DNA of 64,000 nucleotides from Alteribacillus bidgolensis. Lineage in GTDB: Bacteria > Bacillota > Bacilli > Bacillales > Marinococcaceae. A program made the translations under genes and the position numbers. The notes beneath the pieces are model-generated. The model did no database searches. It was not told the origin of the DNA and saw only the letters and a list, made by a program, of their open reading frames with translations. Location of the stretch: contig NZ_KZ614149.1 in NCBI RefSeq assembly GCF_002886255.1, positions 3,224,001 to 3,288,000 on the forward strand, given 5' to 3'. Positions 8,031-16,799 of the stretch are shown here, piece after piece. The stretch's first letter is position 1. Each line of letters starts with the position of its first letter.

Positions 8031-8309
8031 GCATGAAAACAGAGGGGGGTAGCTATCCTTATACTGCCTTTAAAAATCACTTAAAATTCTGACTAATTAT
8101 AATTTGCAAACCATAGATACTGCTGTCACTACTTCATTCACCTCTCCTGCCGACGACAGCAGATTTCAATCTATTTCATCAAGCCCCCCTCGCAAACATT
8201 GCATGGCAGCAGCAGAGATAAGCAAAAAAACAATCGAATTTACCCTGTTTAAAGATTTTGAACCTCTTCCACTACTAGCACTTATTGTCCTATTTGTTTT
8301 TGACGCAAT
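8031..8309. other. Intergenic region without a convincing gene
   Basis: A GGGGGG-containing stretch follows yyaC, then an AT-rich part. A 72-codon plus-strand frame (8104-8322) has no ribosome-binding site and runs into a repeat, so it is not called. No terminator with a good T-tract was seen. Confidence 0.5.
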
Positions 8310-8366
8310 TAGAAGAACTTGACTTGCCGCCATGTTTAACGGAGACCGCGAATATCTACTAAAAAC
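8310..8366 (+). repeat. Dispersed repeat family 2, truncated copy
   Basis: AGAAGAACTTGACTTGCCGC at 8311, then CATGTTTAACGGAGACCGCG and CTACTAAAAAC, parallel the copy upstream of gyrB (23561-23662). The shared first 20 bases also resemble the TAGAAAAACTTGGCTTGCCGC end of family 1. Confidence 0.6.
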
Positions 8367-8379
8367 TTACACAAAGCAT

Positions 8380-8474
8380 TAGAAAAACTTGGCTTACCGC
8401 CAAGTCCAAATGGCGGAAGTCGTAGTTTTGCTTATACTTTGATCCTTTAACAAAGTTAAACAATCCTAATGTAC
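8380..8474 (-). repeat. Dispersed structured repeat family 1, copy E
   Basis: Minus-strand reading GTACATTAGGATTG to GCCAAGTTTTTCTAAT; near-consensus in both hairpins. It lies 38 bases after the spo0J stop, in the direction of spo0J transcription. Confidence 0.92.
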
Positions 8475-8512
8475 CTTTTTGTGGGACTTAGCTATTGTTA
8501 GACAGAAAAATA

Positions 8513-9376
8513 TTATTTTTTCTCTTCTTGCTCTAATAATTCAAGAATTCTTTCTAAATCATCCTCTGTTATAAATTCAATTTCAATTTTTCCTTTTCTC
8601 TTTCCTTTTTTTATAGAAACAGATGTCCCGAAATAAGAACGTAATTCTTCTTCTTTCGATTTGATAAATATGGAGGTATTGTCAGACGTTTTAACTTCTT
8701 TTTGTTTTGTTTCACGTGAAACATTATTTATTTGTTGAACTAATTCTTCCGTTTGACGGACATTTAAAGATTGTTTTTCGATTTTATATAATACTTCACT
8801 AGCCTTCGTTTTATCATTTAACCCTAAAAGCGTTCTGCCGTGCCCCATTGAAATTGTTTTATTTGCAAGTTTATGCTGGACATCTTTAGGAAGCTGCATT
8901 AAACGTAGATGATTCGCAATGTGAGGTCTGCTTTTTCCTAGTCTCTTCGATAATTCCTCTTGTGTAACCCCTAAATATTTCATTAACTTCTCATAAGCTC
9001 TAGCTTCTTCTAATGGGTTTAAATTTTCTCTTTGCAAATTTTCAATGAGAGCTACTTCCATCATTTTTTCGTCTGAGAATTCTTTTTCTACAGCTGGCAC
9101 CGTCTTTAACCCTGCTGCACGAGCCGCTCTATACCTTCGTTCGCCGGCTACTATTTCGTACCCTTTAATACTTTTTCGGACAATAAGCGGTTGAAGTACC
9201 CCATGCTCTTCAATCGATTCTTTTAGCTCTGAGATTGCTTCTTCAGTGAAAGATTGTCGAGGCTGATAAGGGTTAGGACGCAAATCCTTTATTTTTACGT
9301 CTTTAACAACGTTATCTTGTCCCTTCGTTTCGTCAGGAAAAAAAGCATTTAATCCTCTGCCAAGTCCTTTACCCAC
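8513..9376 (-). CDS. spo0J: Chromosome-partitioning protein ParB (Spo0J)
   Basis: 287 residues. The N-terminal ParB/Sulfiredoxin-like CTPase domain carries NPYQPRQSF and GYEIVAGERRYRAA (about residues 38-85) and ENLQRENLNPLEEA (from 112), then a helix-turn-helix (TQEELSKRLGKSRPHIANHL) and a C-terminal dimerisation domain. It binds parS, spreads as a CTP clamp, loads SMC and controls Soj. Its start overlaps the soj stop by 8 bases. A parS site lies inside the gene, as in B. subtilis. Confidence 0.97.
   Translation of the reverse strand: MGKGLGRGLNAFFPDETKGQDNVVKDVKIKDLRPNPYQPRQSFTEEAISELKESIEEHGVLQPLIVRKSIKGYEIVAGERRYRAARAAGLKTVPAVEKEFSDEKMMEVALIENLQRENLNPLEEARAYEKLMKYLGVTQEELSKRLGKSRPHIANHLRLMQLPKDVQHKLANKTISMGHGRTLLGLNDKTKASEVLYKIEKQSLNVRQTEELVQQINNVSRETKQKEVKTSDNTSIFIKSKEEELRSYFGTSVSIKKGKRKGKIEIEFITEDDLERILELLEQEEKK
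8708..8723. other. parS site within spo0J
   Basis: TGTTTCACGTGAAACA, a perfect 16-base palindrome matching the Spo0J-binding consensus TGTTNCACGTGAAACA. It is about 10 kb left of dnaA. Confidence 0.97.
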
Positions 9377-10130
9377 CGGCCACCACTTCCTTTGCTAGAT
9401 CTAAATATACTTCTGCTCCTCTTGATTTTACGTCATACAAAATAATCGGGAGTCCGTGACTAGGTGCTTCTCCTAAACGTACATTTCTTGGAATAATAGT
9501 ATTAAACACTTTTTCTCTGAAGTATTTCTTCACTTCCTCAATCACTTGCAAACCTAAGTTGGTGCGTGCATCTAGCATTGTCAACACTACTCCTTCAATA
9601 GCAAGGTCTGTATTCAAGTGCTTCTGTACTAAACGAACGGTGTTTAGAAGTTGACTTAATCCTTCGAGGGCGTAGTATTCACATTGGACAGGAATTAACA
9701 CAGAGTCTGAAGCTGTTAATGCGTTTATCGTCAATAAACCAAGCGACGGGGGACAATCTATAATCATATAATCATACTCCCCATCTACTTCACTCAGTGC
9801 TTTTTTTAAGCGAATTTCCCTGGAAATAGTCGGCACTAATTCTATTTCTGCTCCTGAGAGTTGAATAGTAGATGGAACAACATGCAAGTTTTCTACACTT
9901 GATTGTTTGATGACTTGATTAATTTTTGCATCCTCTACTAAAAGGTTATAAACACATTCATCAACATCCCCTTTTTCAATACCTGCACCGCTCGTTGCAT
10001 TACCTTGCGGATCAATATCTACGAGAAGTACTTTTTTTCCTATGTATGCCAGGCATGCACTTATGTTTACGGCAGTTGTAGTCTTCCCTACTCCGCCTTT
10101 TTGGTTTGCGATAGCAACTACTTTTGCCAT
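9369..10130 (-). CDS. soj: ParA-type ATPase Soj
   Basis: 253 residues from MAKVVAIANQKGGVGKTTT. The deviant Walker A KGGVGKTTT is at residues 10-18, DIDPQGNA at about 40, and MIIDCPPSLGLL near 123. An upstream ATG (10193) lacks support; AGGTG lies 7 bases before 10130. Soj works with Spo0J in origin segregation and regulates DnaA by dimer/monomer switching. Operon with spo0J by overlap. Confidence 0.97.
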   Translation of the reverse strand: MAKVVAIANQKGGVGKTTTAVNISACLAYIGKKVLLVDIDPQGNATSGAGIEKGDVDECVYNLLVEDAKINQVIKQSSVENLHVVPSTIQLSGAEIELVPTISREIRLKKALSEVDGEYDYMIIDCPPSLGLLTINALTASDSVLIPVQCEYYALEGLSQLLNTVRLVQKHLNTDLAIEGVVLTMLDARTNLGLQVIEEVKKYFREKVFNTIIPRNVRLGEAPSHGLPIILYDVKSRGAEVYLDLAKEVVAGG

Positions 10131-10339
10131 CGGGACACCTACTTTCCTTTCTAGCTGCTTATCTTTTTCACTTGATAATTTCATTAGCGTCAAGAAAATA
10201 ATTATTTTTATTCATTGTCTTTTATTTTATCATGTTTTCTGAATAATTTCGCAAAGGTTTTTTCGACAACTTTTCCGGTTTATTTTTGAAAAAGTTCGAT
10301 CAAAAATGGACGTGAAGTTCATAGCGTGATTTTAGTAAA

Positions 10340-10372
10340 AAATAATCTACCATTTACTTTGGTAGATTATTT
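10340..10372 (-). terminator. Intrinsic terminator of noc, overlapping its stop
   Basis: Arms AATAATCTACCA and TGGTAGATTATT with the loop AAGTAAA; the upstream arm begins at the noc stop codon, and the minus strand continues TTTTTTACT. Confidence 0.85.
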
Positions 10373-11227
10373 CTTCGGGATTCGTATCGTAAATTGATAA
10401 TATTCCTCGTTTTCTTCTTCATCCGTCTCAATATTCATTCCGCTTTTAGTCACCATATCTACTGATTGCCTTATGGTATTCATTGCAAGACGTGTATCTT
10501 TGGAATAATGTTTCCTAGTTGGTTTTTTCTTTTTAGGTTTTTGTTCTTTTCCTTGAAAGTTTTTTATTAGCTCTTCTGTTTGTTTAACATTTAATTCATT
10601 ATTAATAATTTCTTTTAATATTTTTTCTTGTTTTTCTGCATCCTTAATAGGCAGGAGTGCCCGAGCATGTCTTTCGGTTATTTCTCTTTCTTTCAATGCG
10701 TTTTGGACGTTATCCGTTAGATGCAGAAGCCTTAGTTTATTTGCAACAGTAGACTGGCCTTTACCGAGGCGCTGTGCCAGACTTTCCTGTGTTAATCCGT
10801 GTAAATCCAGAAGCTTGGCGTATGCAGCAGCTTCTTCAATAGCAGTTAATTCTTCTCGTTGGAGATTTTCAATAAGAGCAACAGAAGCCGTCTGCGTATC
10901 ATTAAAATCTTTAATTATTGCGGGAATCTCTTCCATGCCAATGCTTATTGCTGCACGCCACCGACGTTCTCCTGCTATTATTTCATAACGGCTTTCCCGC
11001 TGTCGTACAGTTATTGGCTGTAACAACCCATGAGTGCGAATCGATTGTGCAAGCTCCGCAATCTTTTCCTCTTGAAAAATCGTACGCGGCTGAAATGGAT
11101 TGGCAATAATATTATCAACAGGAAGGTATTTCACTTCCTCTTGCGGACGTTCTTCTTGTTCCACTTTTTCTTCCTTGCCATCATCTTGGTCTCCAAGGCC
11201 AAACCACTTTTGAAGCGATTGCTTCAT
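10367..11227 (-). CDS. noc: Nucleoid occlusion protein Noc
   Basis: 286 residues, a ParB paralogue. The amphipathic start MKQSLQKWFGLGD is the membrane-targeting helix of Noc. A ParB domain follows (NPFQPRTIF, YEIIAGERRWRAA, ENLQREELTAIEEA), then the helix-turn-helix region (TQESLAQRLGKGQSTVANKL) and a dimerisation tail. Noc binds NBS sites and keeps FtsZ off the nucleoid. It is adjacent to rsmG and separated from soj by about 240 bases with its own terminator. Confidence 0.95.
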   Translation of the reverse strand: MKQSLQKWFGLGDQDDGKEEKVEQEERPQEEVKYLPVDNIIANPFQPRTIFQEEKIAELAQSIRTHGLLQPITVRQRESRYEIIAGERRWRAAISIGMEEIPAIIKDFNDTQTASVALIENLQREELTAIEEAAAYAKLLDLHGLTQESLAQRLGKGQSTVANKLRLLHLTDNVQNALKEREITERHARALLPIKDAEKQEKILKEIINNELNVKQTEELIKNFQGKEQKPKKKKPTRKHYSKDTRLAMNTIRQSVDMVTKSGMNIETDEEENEEYYQFTIRIPKK

Positions 11228-11374
11228 TGCCTGACACCACCTTACTAGAAACTACAATGTATCATTTTCGCCGCTGCCGTGCGAAAACCCTTCTTTTAAC
11301 CTTCGACCTTTTCTGCATATATATTTTACCATGCTTGAATCCTTTGTCTACCATGTTAAGTGGCAGACATAACT

Positions 11375-12091
11375 TTAAACTAGCGGTTTTTTTGATGGCG
11401 TTCCAGGTTTTCGCGGATAAGTTTTAGGGGTAGAATCAATTTTTTCCATCCGAAGAATATATCTCTCGCTCTTTTCATTTGGAAGTTGTAACGAATAGGA
11501 ATCCAGCCATTTTCCGCCAAGTGTCCGGCATGCTTTACCAGCTTCTTCTTTTTCCTCTAATCCAGTTGATCCTTTCATAGCCAAAAGTGTGCCGCCTCTT
11601 CTTACAAATGGGAGACAAAGTTCTGTTAGTACAGACATCCTCGCTACTGCACGAGCAATCGCGACGTCATACTTTTCACGGTGTGCAGGATTGTGTGCTA
11701 ATTCTTCGGCACGTCCATGCAATAAATCAACATTTTGCAGTTGTAGTTCGCCTGCAAGTTGTTCGAGAAATCTCGTTCTTTTTTGCAGTGAATCGACAAT
11801 AACGACTTTAAGGTGAGGGAAGCATATTTTTATTGGTATACTCGGAAAACCAGCACCTGCGCCAATGTCCACCATACCATTTACGTTATGGAAATTATGG
11901 GAGAATACAGCAGTTAATGAGTCATAAAAATGTTTTTCGTATACTTCATCTTCTTCTGTAATCCCGGTCAAATTCATCTTTTGGTTCCAATCTACCAGCA
12001 TACGGTAATATACTTCAAATTGTTTCTCCTGCTTCTCTGTCAGTTGTATTCCTTCTTTTTGCAGCCAGCTTCCAAATTGATGCTTACTCAT
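11375..12091 (-). CDS. rsmG: 16S rRNA m7G527 methyltransferase RsmG
   Basis: 238 residues. The SAM-binding loop MVDIGAGAGFPSIPIKI is near residue 68, KVVIVDSLQKRTRFL follows, and ARAVARMSVLTEL is the conserved GidB region. It methylates G527 of 16S rRNA in the 530 loop; loss gives low-level streptomycin resistance in relatives. It lies between mnmG and noc as in B. subtilis (gidB). Confidence 0.96.
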   Translation of the reverse strand: MSKHQFGSWLQKEGIQLTEKQEKQFEVYYRMLVDWNQKMNLTGITEEDEVYEKHFYDSLTAVFSHNFHNVNGMVDIGAGAGFPSIPIKICFPHLKVVIVDSLQKRTRFLEQLAGELQLQNVDLLHGRAEELAHNPAHREKYDVAIARAVARMSVLTELCLPFVRRGGTLLAMKGSTGLEEKEEAGKACRTLGGKWLDSYSLQLPNEKSERYILRMEKIDSTPKTYPRKPGTPSKKPLV

Positions 12092-12169
12092 TAAAATAAG
12101 CCACCTTTACCTGTTAAAGTATAAAAGTCTCCATATTTCCCTTAGATTGTTGAAATTTTTATGTAAGAT

Positions 12170-12222
12170 AAATAACTCCAGCGCCAACCCAAACTTTAAA
12201 GTAAATAGGGGCGCTGGAGCTG
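12170..12222 (-). terminator. Terminator-like hairpin after mnmG
   Basis: Arms CTCCAGCGCC (12176-12185) and GGCGCTGGAG (12210-12219), ten perfect base pairs. On the minus strand it is followed by TTATTTATCTT, so termination is plausible but the T-tract is poor. It sits only 6 bases past the mnmG stop. Confidence 0.65.
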
Positions 12223-12225
12223 CTA

Positions 12226-14115
12226 TTACGCTTCAGCTGTTTTTGCCAATCTTCCCTGCTCCAAATATACAAGTAAAATCGAGATGTCAGATGGATTCAC
12301 ACCTGAAACTCTAGAAGCCTGACCTACCGAAATAGGACGAACTTCAGCAAGTTTTTGCCTTGCTTCTGTTGCAATTCCAGAGATTTGTTCGTAATCCAGG
12401 TTTTCTGGAATTTTCTTTTTCTCCATCTTTTTCATACGCTCTACTTGTTCTAATTGTTTCGTGATATATCCTTCATATTTTGTCTGAATTTCTACCTGTT
12501 CAGCGACATCTGGAGAAACATTTTCTTCTCCTGAAGCAAACGGAATAATATCTTCATATCCAAGTTCCGGACGTTTAAGCAAATGAGCAGCTGATACTGC
12601 TTCCTTCATTGGTGAAGACTGTTTTTCTTCAAGTAATTGCTGCAATTCGTCACTTGGTTTAACAATCGTTTTTTCCAATCTAGCTTTTTCTTTTGCAATC
12701 GATTCTTTTTTATTGTTGAAGCGTTCATAACGCTCTTTTGGAATTAGACCAATATGATAACCAATATCCGTTAGACGAAGATCAGCATTATCATGACGCA
12801 ATAGCAGACGATATTCTGCTCTTGATGTTAACAAACGATACGGTTCATTTGTTCCTTTTGTAACCAAGTCATCAATCAAGACGCCAATGTAAGCATCTGA
12901 ACGATCTAGAATAACTTCATCTTTACCTTGCGCTTTGCAAGCTGCATTTATTCCTGCCATAATGCCTTGGCCGGCTGCTTCTTCATATCCGGAAGTGCCA
13001 TTAATCTGTCCTGCTGTAAACAAATTTTCTACTTTTTTCGTTTCAAGAGTCGGCCAGAGCTGTGTCGGCACAATGGCATCATACTCAATTGCATACCCTG
13101 GACGCATCATTCTAACGTTTTCAAGCCCAGGAATTGTTTTTAACATTTTAAATTGTACATCCTCAGGTAAGCTGGTTGAAAGTCCTTGTACATATACTTC
13201 AGACGTATTTCTTCCTTCTGGCTCGAGGAAGATTTGATGCTTTGGTTTATCATGAAAACGAACTATTTTATCCTCAATCGAAGGACAATAGCGTGGTCCT
13301 GTGCCTTCAATCATACCACTATACATCGGGGAGCGTGTAAGATTTTCGTTAATAATAGAATGTGTTGTTTCGCCTGTATACGTTAACCAGCAAGGCAGCT
13401 GATCCGTAATATATTTTGTCGTTTCATAGGAAAAGGCACGCGGTTTGTCGTCTCCAGGTTGAATTTCTGTTTTATCATAATCAATACTGCTTCCATTTAC
13501 ACGAGGAGGGGTTCCTGTTTTAAATCTCACCATCTCAAAACCTAGCGATTTTAAACTATGAGAAAGGTTGACAGATGGCTGCATATTATTCGGTCCGCTT
13601 TCATAAGCTAAATCACCGAGAATAATTTTACCGCGCAAATACGTTCCTGTTGTAACGATAACCGTTTTCGCATAATAAGAGGCACCAGTATTGGTAATGA
13701 CTCCCTTACAAACTCCATCTTCAACAATAAGTTCTTCTACAAGACCTTGCCGAAGAAGAAGGTTTTCTTCCTCTTCCAATGTTTTTTTCATTTCATGTTG
13801 ATATAAAAATTTATCGGCCTGAGCACGTAATGCCCGCACAGCCGGACCTTTTCCTGTATTAAGCATTCTCATTTGAATATGAGTTTTATCTATATTTTTT
13901 GCCATTTCACCGCCTAGCGCATCAATTTCGCGCACGACAATACCTTTAGCCGGTCCGCCAACGGAAGGGTTACATGGCATAAACGCTACGGCGTCCAAGT
14001 TCAGTGTAAGCATTAAGGTCATTGAACCCATTCTAGCAGCAGCAAGACCAGCTTCTACCCCTGCATGGCCTGCACCGATAACAATGACATCAAATTCGCC
14101 GCCTTCATAATGCAT
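12226..14115 (-). CDS. mnmG: tRNA uridine-34 carboxymethylaminomethyl modification enzyme MnmG
   Basis: 629 residues, full length. The FAD-binding loop VIVIGAGHAGVEAGLAA is at residues 10-26; CNPSVGGPAKGIVVREIDALGG and GTYLRGKI are further family signatures, with the GidA-associated C-terminal domain ending in the tRNA-binding helices. With MnmE it forms the complex that makes cmnm5U at the wobble position. AAGGAGGTAATAAGA precedes ATG 14115; mnmE is 32 bases upstream in one operon. Confidence 0.97.
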   Translation of the reverse strand: MHYEGGEFDVIVIGAGHAGVEAGLAAARMGSMTLMLTLNLDAVAFMPCNPSVGGPAKGIVVREIDALGGEMAKNIDKTHIQMRMLNTGKGPAVRALRAQADKFLYQHEMKKTLEEEENLLLRQGLVEELIVEDGVCKGVITNTGASYYAKTVIVTTGTYLRGKIILGDLAYESGPNNMQPSVNLSHSLKSLGFEMVRFKTGTPPRVNGSSIDYDKTEIQPGDDKPRAFSYETTKYITDQLPCWLTYTGETTHSIINENLTRSPMYSGMIEGTGPRYCPSIEDKIVRFHDKPKHQIFLEPEGRNTSEVYVQGLSTSLPEDVQFKMLKTIPGLENVRMMRPGYAIEYDAIVPTQLWPTLETKKVENLFTAGQINGTSGYEEAAGQGIMAGINAACKAQGKDEVILDRSDAYIGVLIDDLVTKGTNEPYRLLTSRAEYRLLLRHDNADLRLTDIGYHIGLIPKERYERFNNKKESIAKEKARLEKTIVKPSDELQQLLEEKQSSPMKEAVSAAHLLKRPELGYEDIIPFASGEENVSPDVAEQVEIQTKYEGYITKQLEQVERMKKMEKKKIPENLDYEQISGIATEARQKLAEVRPISVGQASRVSGVNPSDISILLVYLEQGRLAKTAEA

Positions 14116-14147
14116 TCTTATTACCTCCTTTTAAATTTTATATATTC

Positions 14148-15524
14148 TTATTTTCCTAAACAAAACTGTGAAAACAGCTGGTCGATAAGGCTGTCATGAA
14201 CATTATCTCCTACAATTTCACCTAACTGTTCCCACGCTCTCGTAATATCTATCTGCACCATGTCTACCGGAACTTCCATATCTGCCGCTTCTAATGCTTC
14301 ATCAATCGACCTTTTTGCTTGATTTAACAATCCAATATGGCGAGCATTTGAAATATAACTTAAATCCGCCGTTTCAACCCCTTCTTCAAAGAACATTTTT
14401 GAAATAGCTTGTTCTAACTCTTCAATTCCTTCATCTTTTAATAAGGAAGCAGCAATAATCGGCCTGCCAGATGCTAATTCTCGAACTTTGTCTTCATCGA
14501 TTTTTTTATCGAGATCTGTTTTATTCATAATAACGACTGCATTTAAACCTTGAATCGCTTGAAAGAGAGCTTTGTCTTCTTCTGTCAGATCTTCTGCGCT
14601 GTTAATTACTAATAAAATAAGATCTGCTTCCGTCAAAACTTGCCTGGAACGCTCGACCCCAATTTTTTCAACAATATCCTCAGTCTCGCGAATACCAGCT
14701 GTATCAATAAGTCGAAGGGGCACACCGCGCACATTGACATACTCTTCTAGTACATCACGTGTAGTACCGGGTACATCCGTAACGATCGCTTTATTTTCAT
14801 GGACCAGGCTGTTCATTAAAGACGACTTACCAACGTTTGGACGCCCTATAATGGCAGTGGCAAGCCCTTCACGTAATATTTTGCCTTGTTTGGCCGTTGC
14901 CAGAAGCTGATCTATTTCGTCACGTACTTCTACAGCGTGTGCCTTCAACCTTTCAAGAGTGACAGATTCTGCGTCATACTCTGGATAATCTATATTGACT
15001 TCAACATTTGCCACGGTTTCAAGGAGCTTCTGACGAAGACGTCTCACTTTATCAGATAAGCGTCCATTTACTTGTTTTAAGGCAACATTCATAGCACGAT
15101 CCGTCTTGGCGCGGATAAGATCCATGACTCCCTCTGCTTGAGATAGGTCAATACGGCCATTTAAAAACGCACGCTTTGTGAATTCGCCTGGTTCAGCTAA
15201 TCTTGCTCCATGACTAAGAACCAAATCCAGCACTTTATTTACAGATACTAGTCCGCCATGACAGTTTATTTCTACGACATCTTCTCTTGTGAATGTCTTA
15301 GGGGCCCGAAGGACGGATACCATCACTTCTTCTACTGCTTCCTCGATTTCAGGGTCAAAGAGATGCCCATAATGAATAGTGTGAGTCTGTGCTTCTATTA
15401 ATCGACTCTTTCCTTTATATAATTTATCTGCAATTGCCAAGGCATCCTCTCCGCTTAATCGTACGATAGCGATAGCTCCTTCTCCTGATGGTGTCGAAAT
15501 GGCAGCAATCGTATCAAATTCCAT
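14148..15524 (-). CDS. mnmE: tRNA modification GTPase MnmE
   Basis: 458 residues. The N-terminal formyl-THF-binding domain starts MEFDTIAAISTPSGEGAIAI; the inserted G domain has GRPNVGKSSLMNSL (about 226), the DVPGTTRD switch and NKTD; the C-terminus ends in the catalytic CLGK motif. It partners MnmG. AAAGGAGGTGAAGAAGG precedes the ATG. Confidence 0.97.
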   Translation of the reverse strand: MEFDTIAAISTPSGEGAIAIVRLSGEDALAIADKLYKGKSRLIEAQTHTIHYGHLFDPEIEEAVEEVMVSVLRAPKTFTREDVVEINCHGGLVSVNKVLDLVLSHGARLAEPGEFTKRAFLNGRIDLSQAEGVMDLIRAKTDRAMNVALKQVNGRLSDKVRRLRQKLLETVANVEVNIDYPEYDAESVTLERLKAHAVEVRDEIDQLLATAKQGKILREGLATAIIGRPNVGKSSLMNSLVHENKAIVTDVPGTTRDVLEEYVNVRGVPLRLIDTAGIRETEDIVEKIGVERSRQVLTEADLILLVINSAEDLTEEDKALFQAIQGLNAVVIMNKTDLDKKIDEDKVRELASGRPIIAASLLKDEGIEELEQAISKMFFEEGVETADLSYISNARHIGLLNQAKRSIDEALEAADMEVPVDMVQIDITRAWEQLGEIVGDNVHDSLIDQLFSQFCLGK

Positions 15525-15548
15525 CCTTCTTCACCTCCTTTAATTTTA

Positions 15549-15643
15549 TACTTTAGGAATAGTTAACTTTGATAAAGGATCAAAGTATAAGCAAATCTAC
15601 GTCTTCCGCCATTTAGACTTGGCGGCAAGCCAAGGTTTTCTAA
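15549..15643 (+). repeat. Dispersed structured repeat family 1, copy F (opposite orientation)
   Basis: TACTTTAGGAATAG to GCCAAGGTTTTCTAA on the plus strand. It is the only near-complete copy oriented against its neighbours (mnmE and jag are both minus), ending its T-tract away from mnmE. It begins 25 bases upstream of the mnmE start, just past its ribosome-binding site. Confidence 0.92.
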
Positions 15644-16004
15644 TCGTTTAACAGTATACGAAAACCACTTTTTTCCTTGAATGCGGCTCTATGCATTCTA
15701 GCTTAATACTATATATTTAACAGTATGAACAATATTGGAATAATTTTATAATACAAAGGGATCTAATATATCCCCAACTTAATAGAATACCATATCGCAG
15801 CCATTTGAAAAAGACAAATAGTATCCACATGTGGATAACTTATTTTATAGCTTTTTGTCGCTTTTATCAACAGGCAGAAGAAAAAAGAAGTACTTTAGAA
15901 AAGGAAACTCTCCGCGTAGCCGTGACAGGTTTTGCAAAACATAGGATGTGTGATTTTGAGCCCGTTGTTTTTTCGTATTTAATAAAGTTCTATACTTTCT
16001 TAAT
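15644..16004. other. AT-rich gap with DnaA-box palindrome, no gene
   Basis: Nothing coding is convincing: a plus-strand frame from 15805 lacks a ribosome-binding site and runs into a decayed repeat. The palindrome TATCCACATGTGGATA at 15822-15837 contains a perfect DnaA box (TGTGGATAA, 15830-15838) facing a near-perfect one. Confidence 0.6.
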
Positions 16005-16090
16005 TAAAAAAATGGGCTTACCGGCAAATCCAAATGCGAAAGGTCTTGGTATTTTTTATATCTTATTCCTTTAGCAATTTTAAAAAGAAT
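16005..16090 (-). repeat. Family-1 repeat, degenerate copy G
   Basis: GGGCTTACCGGCAAATCC, then AAATGCGAAAGG and TTCCTTTAGCAATTTT, follow the family-1 order with many changes; both hairpins are damaged. It lies just after the jag terminator. Confidence 0.6.
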
Positions 16091-16091
16091 A

Positions 16092-16136
16092 AAAAAAGCA
16101 TTCGCTACTGGTATTAACCAGATGGCGAATGCTTTT
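16092..16136 (-). terminator. Intrinsic terminator of the rpmH-jag cluster
   Basis: Arms GCATTCGC (16098-16105) and GCGAATGC (16125-16132), with inner CTGGT/ACCAG; the minus strand continues TTTTTTTATTC. A strong terminator 40 bases beyond jag. Confidence 0.9.
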
Positions 16137-16175
16137 ATACATGTTATATCAGTAAAATTCGGGAAAATAATGTAA

Positions 16176-16799
16176 CTAAGAAAGAGGAGTTATTACTACA
16201 TGCCGACGAGGTTCTTTACCATCTGAGTGAGTCTCCACTCCTTCTTTTTCTTGAAGAGCAGCGTGAATGATTTTCCGCTCTCTGGCATTCATTGGTTCGA
16301 GTACTACTTTTTCACCAGTTCTAAAAGCTTTTGCAGCCAGACGTTCCGCAAGCTGCTCCAGTGCTTCCTGTCTTCGTTCTCTGTAGTTTTCTGCGTCTAA
16401 TACAATTCGCGCATACCGATCAGAATGTCGATTTGCTACCAAATTTACTAGATATTGAAGAGAATCCAATGTTTTTCCGCGCTTTCCAATCATGACTCCA
16501 AGATCTTCTCCTATTAGTGAAAGTTCCGTTTCCCGGCCGCGCTTTTTCACTTCCACATCTACATTTACTTGCATATCTTGGATAACTTTTTGTAGAAACT
16601 GTATCGATTCATCAATCGGGTCGGGTTTTAACCACGCTTCTAATACTGCTGGTTTCGTCCCGATAAAACCTAAAAAGCCTTTAGAAGGTTCCTCAATTAC
16701 TTTATAATCAATTTCATCTTTATTAGCTGCTTCAAGCTGCTCTAAAGCCTCATTTAATGCTTCCTCTATTGTTTTTCCCGAAACTTTTACTGTTTTCAC
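16176..16799 (-). CDS. jag: RNA-binding protein Jag/KhpB
   Basis: 207 residues: Jag_N domain (MKTVKVSGKTIEEALNEAL), a KH domain with VMIGKRGKTLDSLQ (about 103-116), and an R3H domain at the C-terminus (EPMNARERKIIHAAL). It binds RNA and in relatives works with KhpA and affects cell division and sporulation. Its ATG overlaps the spoIIIJ stop by 4 bases (ATGA), so they are translationally coupled. Confidence 0.95.
   Translation of the reverse strand: MKTVKVSGKTIEEALNEALEQLEAANKDEIDYKVIEEPSKGFLGFIGTKPAVLEAWLKPDPIDESIQFLQKVIQDMQVNVDVEVKKRGRETELSLIGEDLGVMIGKRGKTLDSLQYLVNLVANRHSDRYARIVLDAENYRERRQEALEQLAERLAAKAFRTGEKVVLEPMNARERKIIHAALQEKEGVETHSDGKEPRRHVVITPLS

Noticed and set aside
8104..8322. 72-codon plus-strand frame downstream of yyaC
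   Set aside because: No ribosome-binding site, odd composition, and the end runs into a family-2 repeat.
15805..16074. 89-codon plus-strand frame between mnmE and jag
   Set aside because: Begins in a DnaA-box palindrome region and ends in the decayed repeat G; no Shine-Dalgarno.
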